From Adineta steineri (taxonomy: Eukaryota; Rotifera; Eurotatoria; Adinetida; Adinetidae), in NCBI GenBank assembly GCA_905250115.1, contig CAJNOI010000105.1:26243-90242 (forward strand): a stretch of 64,000 bases of DNA, written 5' to 3'. The position numbers and the translations under genes are program-made. Below the pieces are notes generated by a model. The model had not been told where the DNA came from. It ran no database searches and saw nothing but the letters and a program-made list of their open reading frames with translations. This document shows, in pieces, positions 36,713 to 49,312 of the stretch (positions within the stretch are counted from its first letter, which is position 1; each line of letters opens with the position of its first letter).

Positions 36713-39700
36713 ATGGCTGGTGCCGCTGTTGATGTTTATGATCATGATCCCGTTTATTTTTCTTTGAATGAATTTGAACAACATGAACAAGTTAAAGAAT
36801 TAATTGATCGAATTGGATCTATTAATCCTCAAACAGTGATAGTAAATGATGTAGCTGAAACAACTGATGTCGAACGTATTTATGATAAATTTCAATATAT
36901 TCTTAATCAATACCAAGAACAACCACAATTATTGGATTCATATTTAGCAGAAATAATTAATAAATTACTTCATTACATTGAACATGGTCCTAATAAAAAT
37001 CATATAGCCGGTGCACTTCTTCATCATATTATAAAAGTTCGTGGTTTTAAAGTCATGACAACACGTTTTTTACCGCATGAACCTCATCATTTAATGATTA
37101 CACTTAATTTACTTGAACGTGAATTAACAGAAAATTCATCATCGGAAAATGCTTGGGCAACACTTTATTCATTACTTGTTTGGCTTGGTACAACATGTAT
37201 GGTACCACTTGATTTATGTCGATTTGATGCCAAATCTGCTAAACAAACAACAATGTCACAAATATTAAATATCTATAAACATTTTCTTTATAATTCTGTT
37301 TATATGCGTATGGTTGCATTTAATCTTGGACATTTTATGTCACGTCAAGATTCCATACGTCTATCATGTTTAAATGATTTTTTAACCAGTGAAATCTTTC
37401 CAATACTTGAAGCATATGATGATAATCAAAATGATGAACAAATTATTTTACGTATGACAGCATCTTTACAAACATTATCATATATATTTAAATTTGGACA
37501 ACGTTTAAATTTAATTACATATGTTGATGTATTATATAATTTATTAATTAATAAACGTATTTTATATGCTAAACGTATTGTTATACGACGTATGGCTTAT
37601 AAATTATTACAAAAACTTGCAATGACTTTATTACCTATGCCTAAACATGGTGCAGCATGGAGATATCGTCGTGGTGTTCGAAATCTTTTAGATTCATTAA
37701 CAATAAAAAAGAATACACCAGTTACTACAACAACTATGACAGTGTATGTAGTCTTTTTGATAGATAAAAAAATTCATTTTTATTCATTTTTCTAGTAAAC
37801 CAACATCCAAAGTCAATGGACATAATCATGAACCGTATGAGAATGGTGACAATGACGAAATAGAAGATAATAGCAATGTTCCATCTTTAGTTGAATCTAT
37901 ACTTGAATTACTTATGGCAGGTTTAAGTGATAAAGAATTATATGTTCGATGGTCATCAGCTAAAGGTCTTGGTCGTATTACGAATCGTTTACGTAAATCT
38001 TATGCTGCTCAATTAGTATCTCTTTTATGTGATCGTATATCAACAGTTGCTCTTCTTGCCTGTGATCATTATGCTTTACAAGGTGGATGTTTAGCATTAG
38101 CTGAACTTGCACGTCGTGGTCTTCTTTTACCTGAACGTTTAGATGCCGTTATGCCTATTGTACACAAATCACTTAATTATGATGAAAAACTTGGTCATCA
38201 AACATATGGGCATATTGTACGTGATGCTGCTTGTTATGTAAGTTGAATTTTATTATGATTAATTAAAAATCTAATATCTTTTCTTTAAAAGGTTTGTTGG
38301 TCATTTGCACGTGCTTTTGATCCAATTGATTTTCGTTCATATATAGGTGATTTAGCTGGTATGCTTTTATGTATAATATGTTTCGATTGGAATGTTCAGT
38401 GTCGTCGAGCAGCATCAGCTGCTTTACAAGAAAATGTTGGTCGACAAGGAGAATATTTTCCACATGGAATTGATATAATACAACAAACAGATTATAATCT
38501 TATTGGAAAATTTGATTATTGCTTTTTAATTTTAGCACATTCATTAATAAAATATTATGATGTCTTTGGAAGATATATGATTGAACATTTATTAAAATAT
38601 AAAATTATTCATTGGAAAAAAGAAACACGTTTATTAACTAGTCAATTATTAGAAAAAACAACAATAGATTATGGGACAATTGAGGAAATTTATGAAAATA
38701 TTTTATTACCATTATTTGATCGATGTTTAGATAGAAAAAATGATGGAATTACAAGACATGGTCTTTTAGCTACTTGTGGTCATATTGTTTATGGACTTCA
38801 TCAACGATATAAAAGAGTATGAAAACATAATATTTGTTTTTGAATTAGTACTTTAATTTTGTTAATATAGGACCCAAATGAATGTCAACGTTTAGGAGAA
38901 TTACGAGACAATTTACAAAAGAAAATATCTACTTTATTAAATGAATATAAATCACTTGGATTTCTTGATGGATATTCAGGTGATCTTATTCGACCATCAC
39001 TTTGCTCATTTATTGAAAAAATATCACAATCAATCGATTATTTCCAACAAGATAAAAATAATGCTTGTTTTTCAAACGAAACAATTGATTGTTGGCAAAC
39101 AATTTTGGATGAATCCATCAGTAATTTAGATGATGATGTTAGACAAGCAGGATTAAATGCACTTAAAGCTTTTTCAAAAGCATTTTTTTCAAATAGCAGG
39201 TATATATATGTGTTCATCATATTCTATTTTATTGCTGTAAATACATACGCGATACCATATTTTAATCATGATAAAGATGTACAGGGGCCCCTGCCGTACA
39301 CTACAGAGTAGGGTAGGGTCTTGAAATCTTACTCTGACAGGGTGCAAGGTAATGAAATCGCTGACCCTGCACATGTCTAAATCATGAAAAAGACTCAATA
39401 AGACTAAGAAAAATGCTCATAGAATCACAAAAAAGTTTTATTAGTACTATTGATTTGGAAGTCATACAAAACTGATTGTTGATTACGGATTTCTCTCTTA
39501 GTATCTTGAAATACACTAAAAATTCATTACTGTTAATCATAATTCAAGAAAAAAAGAACTAATGATATGACTCCTTTTACTGATTTCTATAGATACTACA
39601 AATCCTCTCACTGATTAAAATATGACGTTAAACGATGATGATTTTTTTTACATAAGTAGACTGAAAGTTATCACTTTTGATATAATTCTTTTTTAGTTCT

Positions 39701-41011
39701 TCTGATTTAATTGATCGTTATCTTATAAAAATTTCTACTACTTCACAAGAACATATTCGACAAGGATTTGCTTTAGCTTTATCATATTTACCATGTGAAA
39801 TGTTATTAACAAGTAATACTATTAATAAAGTCAGCGATTGTTTATTTAATTTAATTACAATCTCAAAACAAACTCAACATTTAATAAAACAACGTAAAGA
39901 TACACTTATTGCATTTTGTAATCTCTATGAAAATCTTCATTTACATTCCTTATCACCATTTTCTACTCAAGAATCAATAAATAAATTAATCAATTCATAT
40001 CTTCGTTGTACACGTGATTATACAAATGATCGTTTTGGTGATTCTGGTCGTCTTGTACGTGAAACAGCATGTACACAATTAGTTCGTTTACTTAGATTAA
40101 TCAATACAAATATAAAAACCAAATCCTTTTTAAATTCAGCAATACTTCATAATTGTCTTAATTCAATTTTAACAAATTTATGTTCAAAAATCGATGATTT
40201 ACGAATGACAAGTGGTCGAGCATTACTTGAATTTTTATCGATTCAATTTGAATATCCAATTGAAAATAAAAATGATTTTGAGAAAATTTTCTTAAATCAA
40301 ACTGATATCGACTGGCGTAATTCAGAAAAAGTTTTTCCTTTAATTGTTCAATTATTAAACTATGATAGATATCGTTCTATAATATGGTTAAATTGTTTAA
40401 TAACAGCAGGTGAATTATCCAATGCAAGTATAGCATTATATTCCCATTTAATTTTACATAAATCAAATGAGCATTTAATAAATTTACTTTTACAAGATTT
40501 AGAAAATATTTTTACGAATAAACAAAATTTACAAATACGTATTATTGTTCCATGTATACAAGCATGTGAACGTCTTTTATCTCAATCAACATTTGAATAT
40601 TATTATGAAAAAAATTCACAAAAATTTATTCAATATTGGATAAATATAATTCGTTTATTAGATGATATATTAGATAAAAAAAGTCAAACATTAAATAATA
40701 ATCCAACATTATATTTACATTTTATTAAATTATATTGTTCATTATTACAATTTAATAATAATGAATTAAGATCTTTAATATTAAATTTATTAACAAAATT
40801 TTTTCTTCATAAATATCCATGGGTAAGACGACAAGCTGCACAAAATCTTTATGATACATGTGTTATGTTTAATGATGATTTATTTATTGATGATAATGAA
40901 AATGAATCTGAACAAGTTATGAATTTATTAACAGAAACAGATTGGGAACAAAATATAGATGAATTAACAACTATTCGACAAACATTACTGAATTTATTTC
41001 ATATAGAATGA
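36713..41011 (+). CDS. TBCD: Tubulin-folding cofactor D (5 exons, 1213 aa)
   Basis: Exons 36713-37743, 37796-38237, 38292-38816, 38871-39199 and 39697-41011 join in phase to 1213 residues, close to the usual length of about 1190. Cofactor D binds beta-tubulin and, with cofactors C and E, releases folded alpha/beta dimers; it also takes tubulin dimers apart. Supporting stretches are KFQYILNQYQEQPQLLD, HHIIKVRGFKVM, the LLVWLGTTCMVPLDL element, and the HEAT-like segment LSDKELYVRWSSAKGLGRIT followed by RRAASAALQENVGRQG. The C-terminal part carries RYSIIW-like HEAT helices and WVRRQAAQNLYDTC. Everything is consistent with an intact housekeeping gene. Intron 4 is ten times longer than the others (497 bp) and may contain a small insertion. 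Confidence 0.93.
39278..39376. repeat. Possible short insertion in TBCD intron 4
   Basis: GC-richer block within an AT-rich intron. It begins GTACAGGGGCCCCTGC and ends CCCTGCACATGTC, weakly inverted, with AATCATGA on both outer flanks (about 39263 and 39379). It could be a tiny MITE with its target duplication. Weak evidence. Confidence 0.25.
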
Positions 41012-41967
41012 AGAATATTAGATTTTATATTCGATTAATGTTTTCATTTTATGCGATTGATCTGATATCTGTATGTTCGTTTTTTCTTTTTTCTTCTCTT
41101 CTACACAAATGTGTCAATGTATTTCCATTTGCCGATGTATGTGATGATCTAAGATCTTTTCTTTTTGCTAAGCAGACATTTGACATGTAAAAGAATGCTT
41201 TTTTTATTAATAAAAAATAAACAAGAGACTAAGATATATTTTTTTAAATGAGATATAGTTTTCAGACTATATCTTCCTACGATGAAATTGTAAAAAAAGA
41301 AGAAATCATTTACATACTTTTTGATTTGATCGTGATCGATTTCCGAGTCTTTCTCTGTATAGTGTCTAAGAGTATTGATATAGTTTATTTTCTAGAGCAA
41401 GGATGCTTTGAATAGCATACAATTATTAAATTGTGAGACAGAGATAAAGAACGTCTAAAAACCAAACGACCGGTTATTTGTTCCGGATCATCCATCTGAT
41501 AGCGTACTGATTACATTGTGACTAGTACGTAGTTAAACGAAGAATACTGAGTCAGGCTGGTCTTCAGTCCACAGCTGAAGTTAGTAATAGTTGTAGAGAA
41601 AATATCGGGCTCTCGAATCTGTCTTTGGGCAGCGCTTTATGCTGCGAGGTAGTCAAACGATAAGACATTCTTTCTTTCTTATTCCATCATGAAAGTTGAA
41701 TCTAATAACACATATTTTCCTTGTTATATTTCAAACTCAATTGTGATTATATCGATGGTAAGATAATGAAGTTATCTACGGATTTATTTTTATTTGTTTA
41801 ATAAATCATAACGAAAAAGAAAACTTATATAATATATGTCAAGCAGATAATTGTAAGTTAAAATAAAAACCTTAAACTTATTGATGATTAATTAAACAAT
41901 CATAAAAAGATGAATCTCTATTAAAAAAAACTAAATAAATATCTAGTCTTTATTAATAATAATGATT
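41012..41967. other. Spacer after TBCD, contains the snoRNA candidate
   Basis: Apart from the structured, less AT-rich block at 41500-41670 (separate entry), this is AT-rich with no gene. The TBCD 3' end probably lies near 41190-41230, where AATAAAAAATAAAC occurs. Confidence 0.4.
41540..41670 (+). ncRNA. Candidate H/ACA-type small nucleolar RNA
   Basis: The block is clearly less AT-rich than its neighbours and has the hairpin-hinge-hairpin-tail layout. Hairpin 1 has the perfect stem CTTCAG/CTGAAG (about 41562-41580). The hinge AGAGAA (41595-41600) fits the H box ANANNA. Hairpin 2 has a closing stem TATCG/CGATA (41603-41607 with 41658-41662) and a tip stem GCAGC/GCTGC (about 41630-41645), leaving single-stranded pocket sides. 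ACA at 41665-41667 follows, three bases before the presumed end. H box to ACA distance (about 65 nt) is normal. Target uridines are not known. The lower stem of hairpin 1 is less clear. It could be chance structure. Confidence 0.45.
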
Positions 41968-42703
41968 TTATTTTTTATTTTCATCCGAATCATTTTCATC
42001 ATTGGATTCTTGTTCTTCATCATACATTCGACGAAGTGCTCGTGTAAGTTGTCGTTTTAATTTTTCACCTTGACATTTTGTTTGTATATCAGTTTTAAGT
42101 GCTTGATATCCATTTGTATTCGAAGCATATGTATTATCACTTATAACATCAGGATAATAGCGTGACCATGTTAAACCGAGATTTGTTAGACCCTGTAGAA
42201 AGCATTTTGCTTCTGGTAAATCCGTAGGAGCTAAATATTTTGAAAAGAAAGCGAATGAGAACATTATTCTCGAAAATTATATTTTAAAATGTTTACATAC
42301 TTTTTGAAAGACAGACTTTATTGCATATAAGTGCATTGTTTTCATCGCGAATCTCAAAATTGAATCCATGACCAATAACAACATCAGCATCAGCTACTAA
42401 AACTTGTTGAGCAGGATTTTGTAATTGATAGTAAGTACCTTTCACATAGATATGTACTTTACAAGTTTTTGCAACACTTTCTAATGATGTAACACGATCT
42501 TTAAAATCATCATGGACTAATAATTGATCGCCAACTATATATTTGCCTGCTTTATATTTTTTTATTGGACATTTTGATGTTGCTAAAAGAAATATTCAGA
42601 AATAAAATAAATGAATTATTTATTTCAATAATAACTTACTAAAGAAAAGTCCTTCAGTTAATGCCACCAACAGAAATAGAAATACAACAGTATGTCCTTG
42701 CAT
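41968..42703 (-). CDS. Secreted protein with degenerate peptidase-M15-like core (3 exons, 202 aa)
   Basis: Exons 42703-42640, 42582-42301 and 42230-41968 join in phase. The first 18-20 residues are a signal peptide (QGHTVVFLFLLVALTEG). The mature part has VTSLESVAKTCKVHIYVKGTY and later VIGHGFNFEIRDENN with several cysteines. The layout recalls small D,D-peptidase-like (M15/hedgehog fold) proteins, where an SxHxxGxAxD motif binds zinc. Here the matching line lacks the His and Asp, so if related it is catalytically dead. The C-terminus is very acidic (DEEQESNDENDSDENKK). The family link is a guess from pattern; secretion is well supported. Confidence 0.7.
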
Positions 42704-44600
42704 TTTCGTTTTTCTATATATGTATAAATATGTGTTTAAATGTTTTTTATATTCTACTTTATATAGCATTTTTTTTATCGAGGCGTATATTTAACAATTG
42801 ATGAATAAGCTTGATATCGTTCTTGGTACTTATATTCTTTCTCATTCATCAATTGCTTTAATAAATAACATTTCTTTCTTTTTTCTCAATAATTTTAATA
42901 TCAACATTAGTATGTTCTCTTCAAATATGTTATTCACCTAGGTAATACTATATAAAGACTATGACAAGAATAACTGAAAAGAAAACAAAACGATATTTTG
43001 ATCTATTAGAAAAATATTTGCTTTCTTTTTCGAGTTTTCATCTTTTCTATTCCTACACACACACACATACATATATAATATTCATGAGCAAGCTAATGGA
43101 TATATTCATATAATCCACATTCAAACATATTATTCATCGATAACATTGTCATTTTCAAAAGCCAAGAAAAACGACAGGATATGTCAATAACTAACAGCAT
43201 GAAATAATATTATTCTTATCGTGCAAGGAGTTTGCATAGAAATTAGTGGAATTAGATCGATTAAAAATAAAGCAAATATTTTATTTGGTATTATATCTAT
43301 AAACTGATATGTGACTATAATGTAATCCATTTTTGAAGTGAAAAACACTGCTATGAATATGAACTTATATGTATAGTTAATATGAGTCGATATGCGTCGA
43401 ATCTGATAGATAAAGAAGAATAAACTGTATAAAAATAGTTAGAAATCTCATTTCAAGACATCTATTTATATCAAGAGAATAGAAATGATTCTAAGACACA
43501 TACGTATGAAGTATTCATACAAATTTTATTACTTTTATTTTATAGTAATTTACATGCATATTTTTCGATCGTTAAATCGTGGAAGTATTCGTCAATATGA
43601 GTACTATTACAATATGAAACATATTGTATTCTGATATTTGATATGATTATTCATTTATTTAAATATGAAATGAGATAAATATATGCTTCCAGACGTCAAA
43701 TGTGACATATAAATCATTGTACGCTGTCAGATAAAACTGATTATATTTAAAAATAGTTAATAAAATAAAAAATCGTTCTTAGATATATGGCTTGTGTAGA
43801 AATTCATAATTGACTGTCTTTTTTTTGTAGCTATTTATTTGATTTACAACATCAATAATGAAACTAATAATAATAATGTTATTCATGCCATTTTATATTC
43901 TGGATGTCCTTAACAAGAACAAAAACGTTTCTACTTTGTGTTTTTATTTGTCAATTTATAGAAGTACCAAGAATATTCATTAGCTAATTCAAATAGAAAA
44001 TAAATGAAAGAGAACTTTTTAAAAATGATTTGCTAATATATTTTTGTATGATGTATATTTAATAAGCTAGATCGTCTCATTTAAAATACACGATTCTCAT
44101 CGAATGATCAGTCGAAAAGGGTGCATTAAGTTTTATAAACTCGAGATACTTAAAAGTTACTTTAAATTTTGATCCTGATCACAATGGTGAAGAATTTAAT
44201 TCTTTACGTAATTTATTGTAGCAGAAATCAGGCTGTTTTGAAACGAGTATATCGAAATTTGATATATGGTAATATCTACCGCATAAAATTCTACATCTCT
44301 AGATATAAGTCATCTATTATTAATCATTATGTAGATATTTTTTGTTATAAAAATGCTGTAAGCACCGACTTTTTGATTAAGAATTCTAACATATTGCATG
44401 TCGTGCAATTGTTTTTGTTTGAAACATTTATCAAAGTGAAGTCGTTACAAAAATTAAAATTTCTTGCCATTTGCTTATTAGTTTTTTTTTTGAATAAAAT
44501 TAGTTACAGCAATTTATATTGCATTTATTTTGTAAATGTAAACATTTGAAAAAAGTATAATATAATAAAAGTATAGAGAATATTGTCCGATCGTCTAAAT
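42704..44600. other. Gene-poor spacer
   Basis: AT-rich DNA between the divergent secreted-protein gene and the mucin-like gene; a CA run near 43057. A plus-strand frame at 44169-44549 is rich in Ile, Tyr, Asn and Lys, has no family feature and is judged a chance frame. Confidence 0.45.
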
Positions 44601-45515
44601 ATGAACAAACTTAATCTCATCATTATCTTTGTCTTATTTGGCACTACTCATACACGTCAAATTGGTTCGATATCTGATCATGTATTTACTTATTCCTATT
44701 CATTTCAAACAAATGACTTGCCGATAACATTACAAAATATAACATCATGCAGTGCTTGCATTTGTACTGCTTTTATGTCTTCAATTGATTATGTGGCTAT
44801 CAATTGTTATAACAACAACAATACTTGTCTGCTGTTACCTTCTTCAGCTAGTAGTATAGGTATTGTTTCATCCCAAAACAATTCATTGTACATACTATCC
44901 AGTACGATAATACCACTGATTACTGTAGGTAGTTCTACTAGTCTATCCTCAACTAGTATACCCGATACTACTTCTATACCAAGTAGCACTAGTTCAACAT
45001 CCACAAGTACAAGCTCTTCATCAACTAGTATCACTTCAACATCAAGCAGCACTAGTTCAACAACATCCCGTACTACTTCAACATCGAGCAGTACCAGTTC
45101 AACATCAAGCAGCACTAGTTCAACAACATCCAGTACTAGTTCAACATCAAGAACTACTAGCTCAACAACATCCCGTACTCCTTCAACACCGAGCACTACT
45201 AGCTCAACAACATCAACTACTAGTTCAACATCGAGCAGTACTAGTTCAACATCAAGCAGCACTAGCTCAACAACATCCAGTACTAGTTCAACATCAAAAA
45301 CTACAACTTCAACAACATCTAGTACTAGCTCAACATCAAGCAGTACTAGTTCAACATCAAGCAGTACTAGCTCTACATCAACTAGTACTAGTTCTACACC
45401 AACTAGTAGTAGCTCTACACCAACTACTATCGGTGGTAGTGCGAATTCAGGTAGTGGCAATTCTGGAAATGGCAATAACCAATATTCAGGATACGGACAG
45501 GCCAACTACCATTGA
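44601..45515 (+). CDS. Mucin-like secreted protein, Ser/Thr repeats (304 aa)
   Basis: I start at the ATG at 44601, which gives a good signal peptide (NKLNLIIIFVLFGTTHT). A short cysteine-bearing domain follows (about 30-100) with SCSACICTAF, NCYNNNNTCLLL and aromatic residues. Residues about 120-275 are almost only Ser and Thr with repeated STSSTSS and TTS blocks, a likely O-glycosylated stalk. The end is Gly/Asn/Ser-rich (GSGNSGNGNN). Single exon, no membrane anchor after the stalk, so probably released or part of an extracellular coat. The repeated codons also leave the opposite strand open, which is not a gene. Confidence 0.75.
   Translation: MNKLNLIIIFVLFGTTHTRQIGSISDHVFTYSYSFQTNDLPITLQNITSCSACICTAFMSSIDYVAINCYNNNNTCLLLPSSASSIGIVSSQNNSLYILSSTIIPLITVGSSTSLSSTSIPDTTSIPSSTSSTSTSTSSSSTSITSTSSSTSSTTSRTTSTSSSTSSTSSSTSSTTSSTSSTSRTTSSTTSRTPSTPSTTSSTTSTTSSTSSSTSSTSSSTSSTTSSTSSTSKTTTSTTSSTSSTSSSTSSTSSSTSSTSTSTSSTPTSSSSTPTTIGGSANSGSGNSGNGNNQYSGYGQANYH
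44960..45430. repeat. Ser/Thr codon repeat array
   Basis: Imperfect repeats built on ACTAGTTCAACATCAAGCAG encode the Ser/Thr stalk of the mucin-like protein. Such arrays change length easily by slippage or unequal exchange. Confidence 0.8.
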
Positions 45516-46749
45516 ACTAAAATAATTTTTATTGTATTTTATAAACTTTGTTTAGAGTTTTTCTGACTTTTATAGTACCAGTGTAGTAACAACTACAGTA
45601 CGTATTACCGTATGATGTATTTCTTGATCTACTACACAATAATCTGATGCCTCCTATATTGTTCATGCAATTGAAGAATACCTATTCACAGTTTTATAAA
45701 TCAGTTTTAAACAAAAAATATTCATTTTAATCCTTATTTAAATAACTAAATAATTGTATCACTCGCTTTATTATTTGTTTGTTATAAATTTATGATCAAA
45801 ATATCTGAAGTATAATACAAACTAGATATAAGTAGCATGCATTGCAAATGAAAATCGTTTAGCGTAATATTGAGGGTGTTCATCAAACGATATTACTACG
45901 AATCGACAACAACTGTATACGAAGGAAATCCTGAGAATAGTACTCATATATTAATGTAATATGTCACAAATCATATCTTTTTTCATTAAATATAGAAACA
46001 GAAAAGTTCTTATTACTAATTAAAAACTGCTAAATGAAGGACTGATCCATGATACATTAGAAGATTTTATTAATGAGTTATGAAATTAAATTTCCATACA
46101 CTTTTTCAAATATTCATAATTGCCGAACATACTCGATATATAATAGTTTAAGTGTAAACTATATCTAGTGAAATGCATTCAATATTATAAAGTTTATGTC
46201 ACTAGTTATGAAAATACTTATAAACTCTATTTAATTAAACTGAAATATTGTATTTATCTATGCATAGATCAAAAAAGTTAAAACATGATTTTAAAGTACG
46301 ATTAAAAAAAACAAAATCTACTATCGAACTCATTTACCTAAAAATATTAGATTTTATTATATAAATACAGAAAAATCAAATATATGTTACTAAAAATCTG
46401 TTTTAGAAAGTTTTTATTAAAGAATAGTATTGTTTTGTTCTAATTGTTTGAATATTCGAATTTTATTATTATTTGCATTACATCAAAAAGAAAAACAAAA
46501 GAAAAATCATAATAACTAAATCAATTGTTTTATATAGATGAATAATGTTGGAAAAAAAACACACACACACGCACACGCACAGACAATAGTTTGTCAAATA
46601 ACAGAGAAAGGAAACCGGCCATTCATTAGTGAACAATTATAACAAGAACAATATTAATAGCAAAAAACCACGCATGAAATCAAATAATAATAAGAAGGAA
46701 GAGCAAGATATATATATTTAAATAAGGGCAAAAAAAAGTAGAATACAAT
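45516..46749. other. Convergent spacer, no gene seen
   Basis: AT-rich DNA between the stop of the mucin-like gene (+) and the stop of the GOLM-like gene (-), with a CA/CG-containing repeat at 46560-46582. Presumably two 3' untranslated regions. Confidence 0.45.
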
Positions 46750-48824
46750 TTAGGAAACATTTCGTTTTTGAACACTTTGAATGTCATTCTCATCATCATT
46801 CTCTACTTCTTCTCCATTGTCTACCCGTTGATCTCGTTGAATATGACCTCGATTTTCCCGAACTTGTTCACGATCACCAATACGATAATTATTATTTTTC
46901 AATGCTACTGATGGCAAATCATGAACAGGTTCATCGTCATCAACATTTTCCAAATCATTTCTTTTCACAGAATCTTCTGGAGATTTTTTATGCTCACGTA
47001 CACGTATATTATCTAAATTTACATTTTGTTCTTCTTCATCATCATTCTCTTCATTATCAGAAAGTTTGACAGTTTTATTATCACTTAATAAATTATTTAA
47101 TGAACGTTGTGACTATTTAAAAAAAATAAAATAAGACAATGGAAAAATATATATTTATTTATTATTATCTTACACGTTGTTGATATCGTAAATTATCTAC
47201 GACTCCTTGATCTAAAACAAAAATAATTAATATTTTAATATGTAAATATTAGTGTAAAATGATATATAAAAAATCAGAAAATGGACTCATTCTACTGATC
47301 CTTTTTGAGTGTTATATAATACCTACTTGAATATAATAAATTTAGTACAGAGTTTATGAGTATTTTCAGACATTATTTACATACTATTTGATCATAACAC
47401 GTCAGTTAAATAAACATTAAAACAGTCACTTTTTTATTACATACCAAAGTAAATAAAATGAAATAATTATATATTAATTTACGTTTCGGAAGAACTATAT
47501 GTAGTATACGTCAATTTCATTACAACGATTGGTTATATCACTAATAGAGTATAAACTTCTTTACAATTTGCTTATCTATAGAAGTTTATGTTCATTTGAA
47601 TACAATTTTTATGACTATAACGATTAACTCATACAAATCCATCAATATACCAATGAAAATACTGTATATTTGATTAACTTTAAGATCGAACGAGAATATC
47701 TAATAAATGATTACCTTGATCATGATTATCAGAAAATTTGGATGCACTTTGTGCTGATTGTCGTGTATCATTATTTAATGGCGGCATTGGAACATTTCCA
47801 CCAACTTCTTGATTATATCTATTATGGATCGGAATTTGTTGTTGTTGTTCATTTGCTATAGTAGTAGTTGATGATTTTGTATTTAAACCAACTGCATCTA
47901 AAACTTTATCTTTAACATCTAATGCAGCTGGAATAATTTTTTCTTTAACTTCATTTGTTAAATTATTTAATTTATTCAAAGAATTATCAAATAACGATGC
48001 TGTACTTTTAGTTGTTAGATTATTTGAGATAAATGGTCGAAAACGTTCGGGTGGATTTGCAAAATTATTTTGTTGTTCATTATTAGCCGGCACTTGAGTA
48101 TCTCGTGATCTTAATGAAAACAATTATTTAAACATAAAAAACAAATGTTTGAATTTAAAATTTACTGTCGACTATTTTTCAATGTTTCATATTCTTGTTT
48201 CAATCGATTTATCGCATCATTACCAGTTTCTAAATATTATATTAAAATTTATTATGTTGACTAATATAAATAATACGAACGTTTTTGATCGTATAATTGT
48301 TGTTGTAATTGTTGAATTAATGAATCTTTTGAAACAAGTGTTTTATTCATAGATTTGTATTCTTTCTATTTAAATAGAAGAAAAAAAATAAGAAATTTTA
48401 ATATTTAATTAAATTTACCAATTGTTCATCAAGTATATTTTTATCTGTTTTAAGACTTTGAAGATCAGCTATTTTTTCATTTAATTTGGTATTAAGATCA
48501 TTTATTTCTGAATCTTTTTTTTCCATTTGTTTTTGAATATTTAATTTTTCTTCTTCAAGTTCATGTTTACGTGAATTAATGCTTTCAATTCTCTTATCTA
48601 AATCACTATTTTTTAATGTTAACTAAAAAACAACAGATAAAATTTATATTTAATTCATTAGAAAAAAAAGTATTATTCTATACCGAACGAATACGATCTT
48701 CAAATTGTTCAACGGATGATCGTAATTCAGAGTTTTTTGATGAACATGACATATAAAAAATACCAAGAAGGAACATAATAATCACAAGACCAACAACAAT
48801 AAAACTTGGCGTACGACCTGACAT
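46750..48824 (-). CDS. GOLM1/GOLM2(CASC4)-like Golgi membrane protein (7 exons, 429 aa)
   Basis: Exons 48824-48684, 48622-48419, 48365-48281, 48229-48166, 48109-47715, 47211-47174 and 47112-46750 close in phase. A short basic start (MSGRTPSF) and one hydrophobic span at about 8-25 (IVVGLVIIMFLLGIFYM) predict a type II protein. The span is followed by a long coiled coil (about 32-165, with LTLKNSDLDKRIESI and KLNEKIADLQSLK) and then a polar, acidic, Asn/Asp/Glu-rich tail with NDDENDIQSVQKRNVS at the end. This order (short cytosolic end, anchor, lumenal coiled coil, acidic tail) is that of GOLM1/CASC4 and GOLIM4 proteins of the cis-Golgi. Sequence identity of such proteins is low, so the subfamily is uncertain. 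Confidence 0.7.
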
Positions 48825-49312
48825 ATTGATTAATCGATTATTAATATCTGTTTGAAAAAATATTTAATCTAAAAATAGAAATTAATTGTTAATGTTTTAT
48901 CGTGAGAAGAAAAATCATTTTCAATGAAGTTAAATGGTCATATAAAACGTGCTTTTTATATGGTAAATTCATATTATAATGGAAGGAAGAATTTAAAATA
49001 TGAGTTTAACGCGAATGTGATATGAAAAGAAAGAGAATATTAAAATAAAAACGAACCCGATAGTATTCGTGTTTTTTTTCTTTTTATTCTCTTCCATCTG
49101 TTCCTTGTATGTCTTGTATAAATGCAAGAAAAATAATGTTAACTTTGACTGCATAGTTAAATATCGCTGCCGATTTCAGTTACATATAGACATCATTATA
49201 TACTTACATATTTTTTGTTCCTGTTTTTGAATATAGTTCTATATAAAAGTGAACAAAATGCTAGCATGAAAGAAATATTTTTTTCTTTAAATTATATTTG
49301 AAAAATATCTAA
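48825..49312. other. Spacer upstream of the GOLM-like gene
   Basis: AT-rich; promoter of the GOLM-like gene on one side and 3' end of SENP8 on the other. No element recognised. Confidence 0.4.

Noticed and set aside
41600-41667. tRNA-like hairpin near the TBCD 3' side
   Set aside because: No acceptor stem, no A/B box and no cloverleaf; the H/ACA layout fits better.
44169-44549. 126-codon plus-strand frame before the mucin-like gene
   Set aside because: AT-driven composition (Ile, Tyr, Asn, Lys), no family motif, no splice or signal context.
44807-45505. 232-codon open frame on the minus strand, rich in Val, Leu, Glu and Asp
   Set aside because: It is the complement of the Ser/Thr codon repeats of the mucin-like gene; the plus strand has the signal peptide and cysteine domain, the minus frame has no features.
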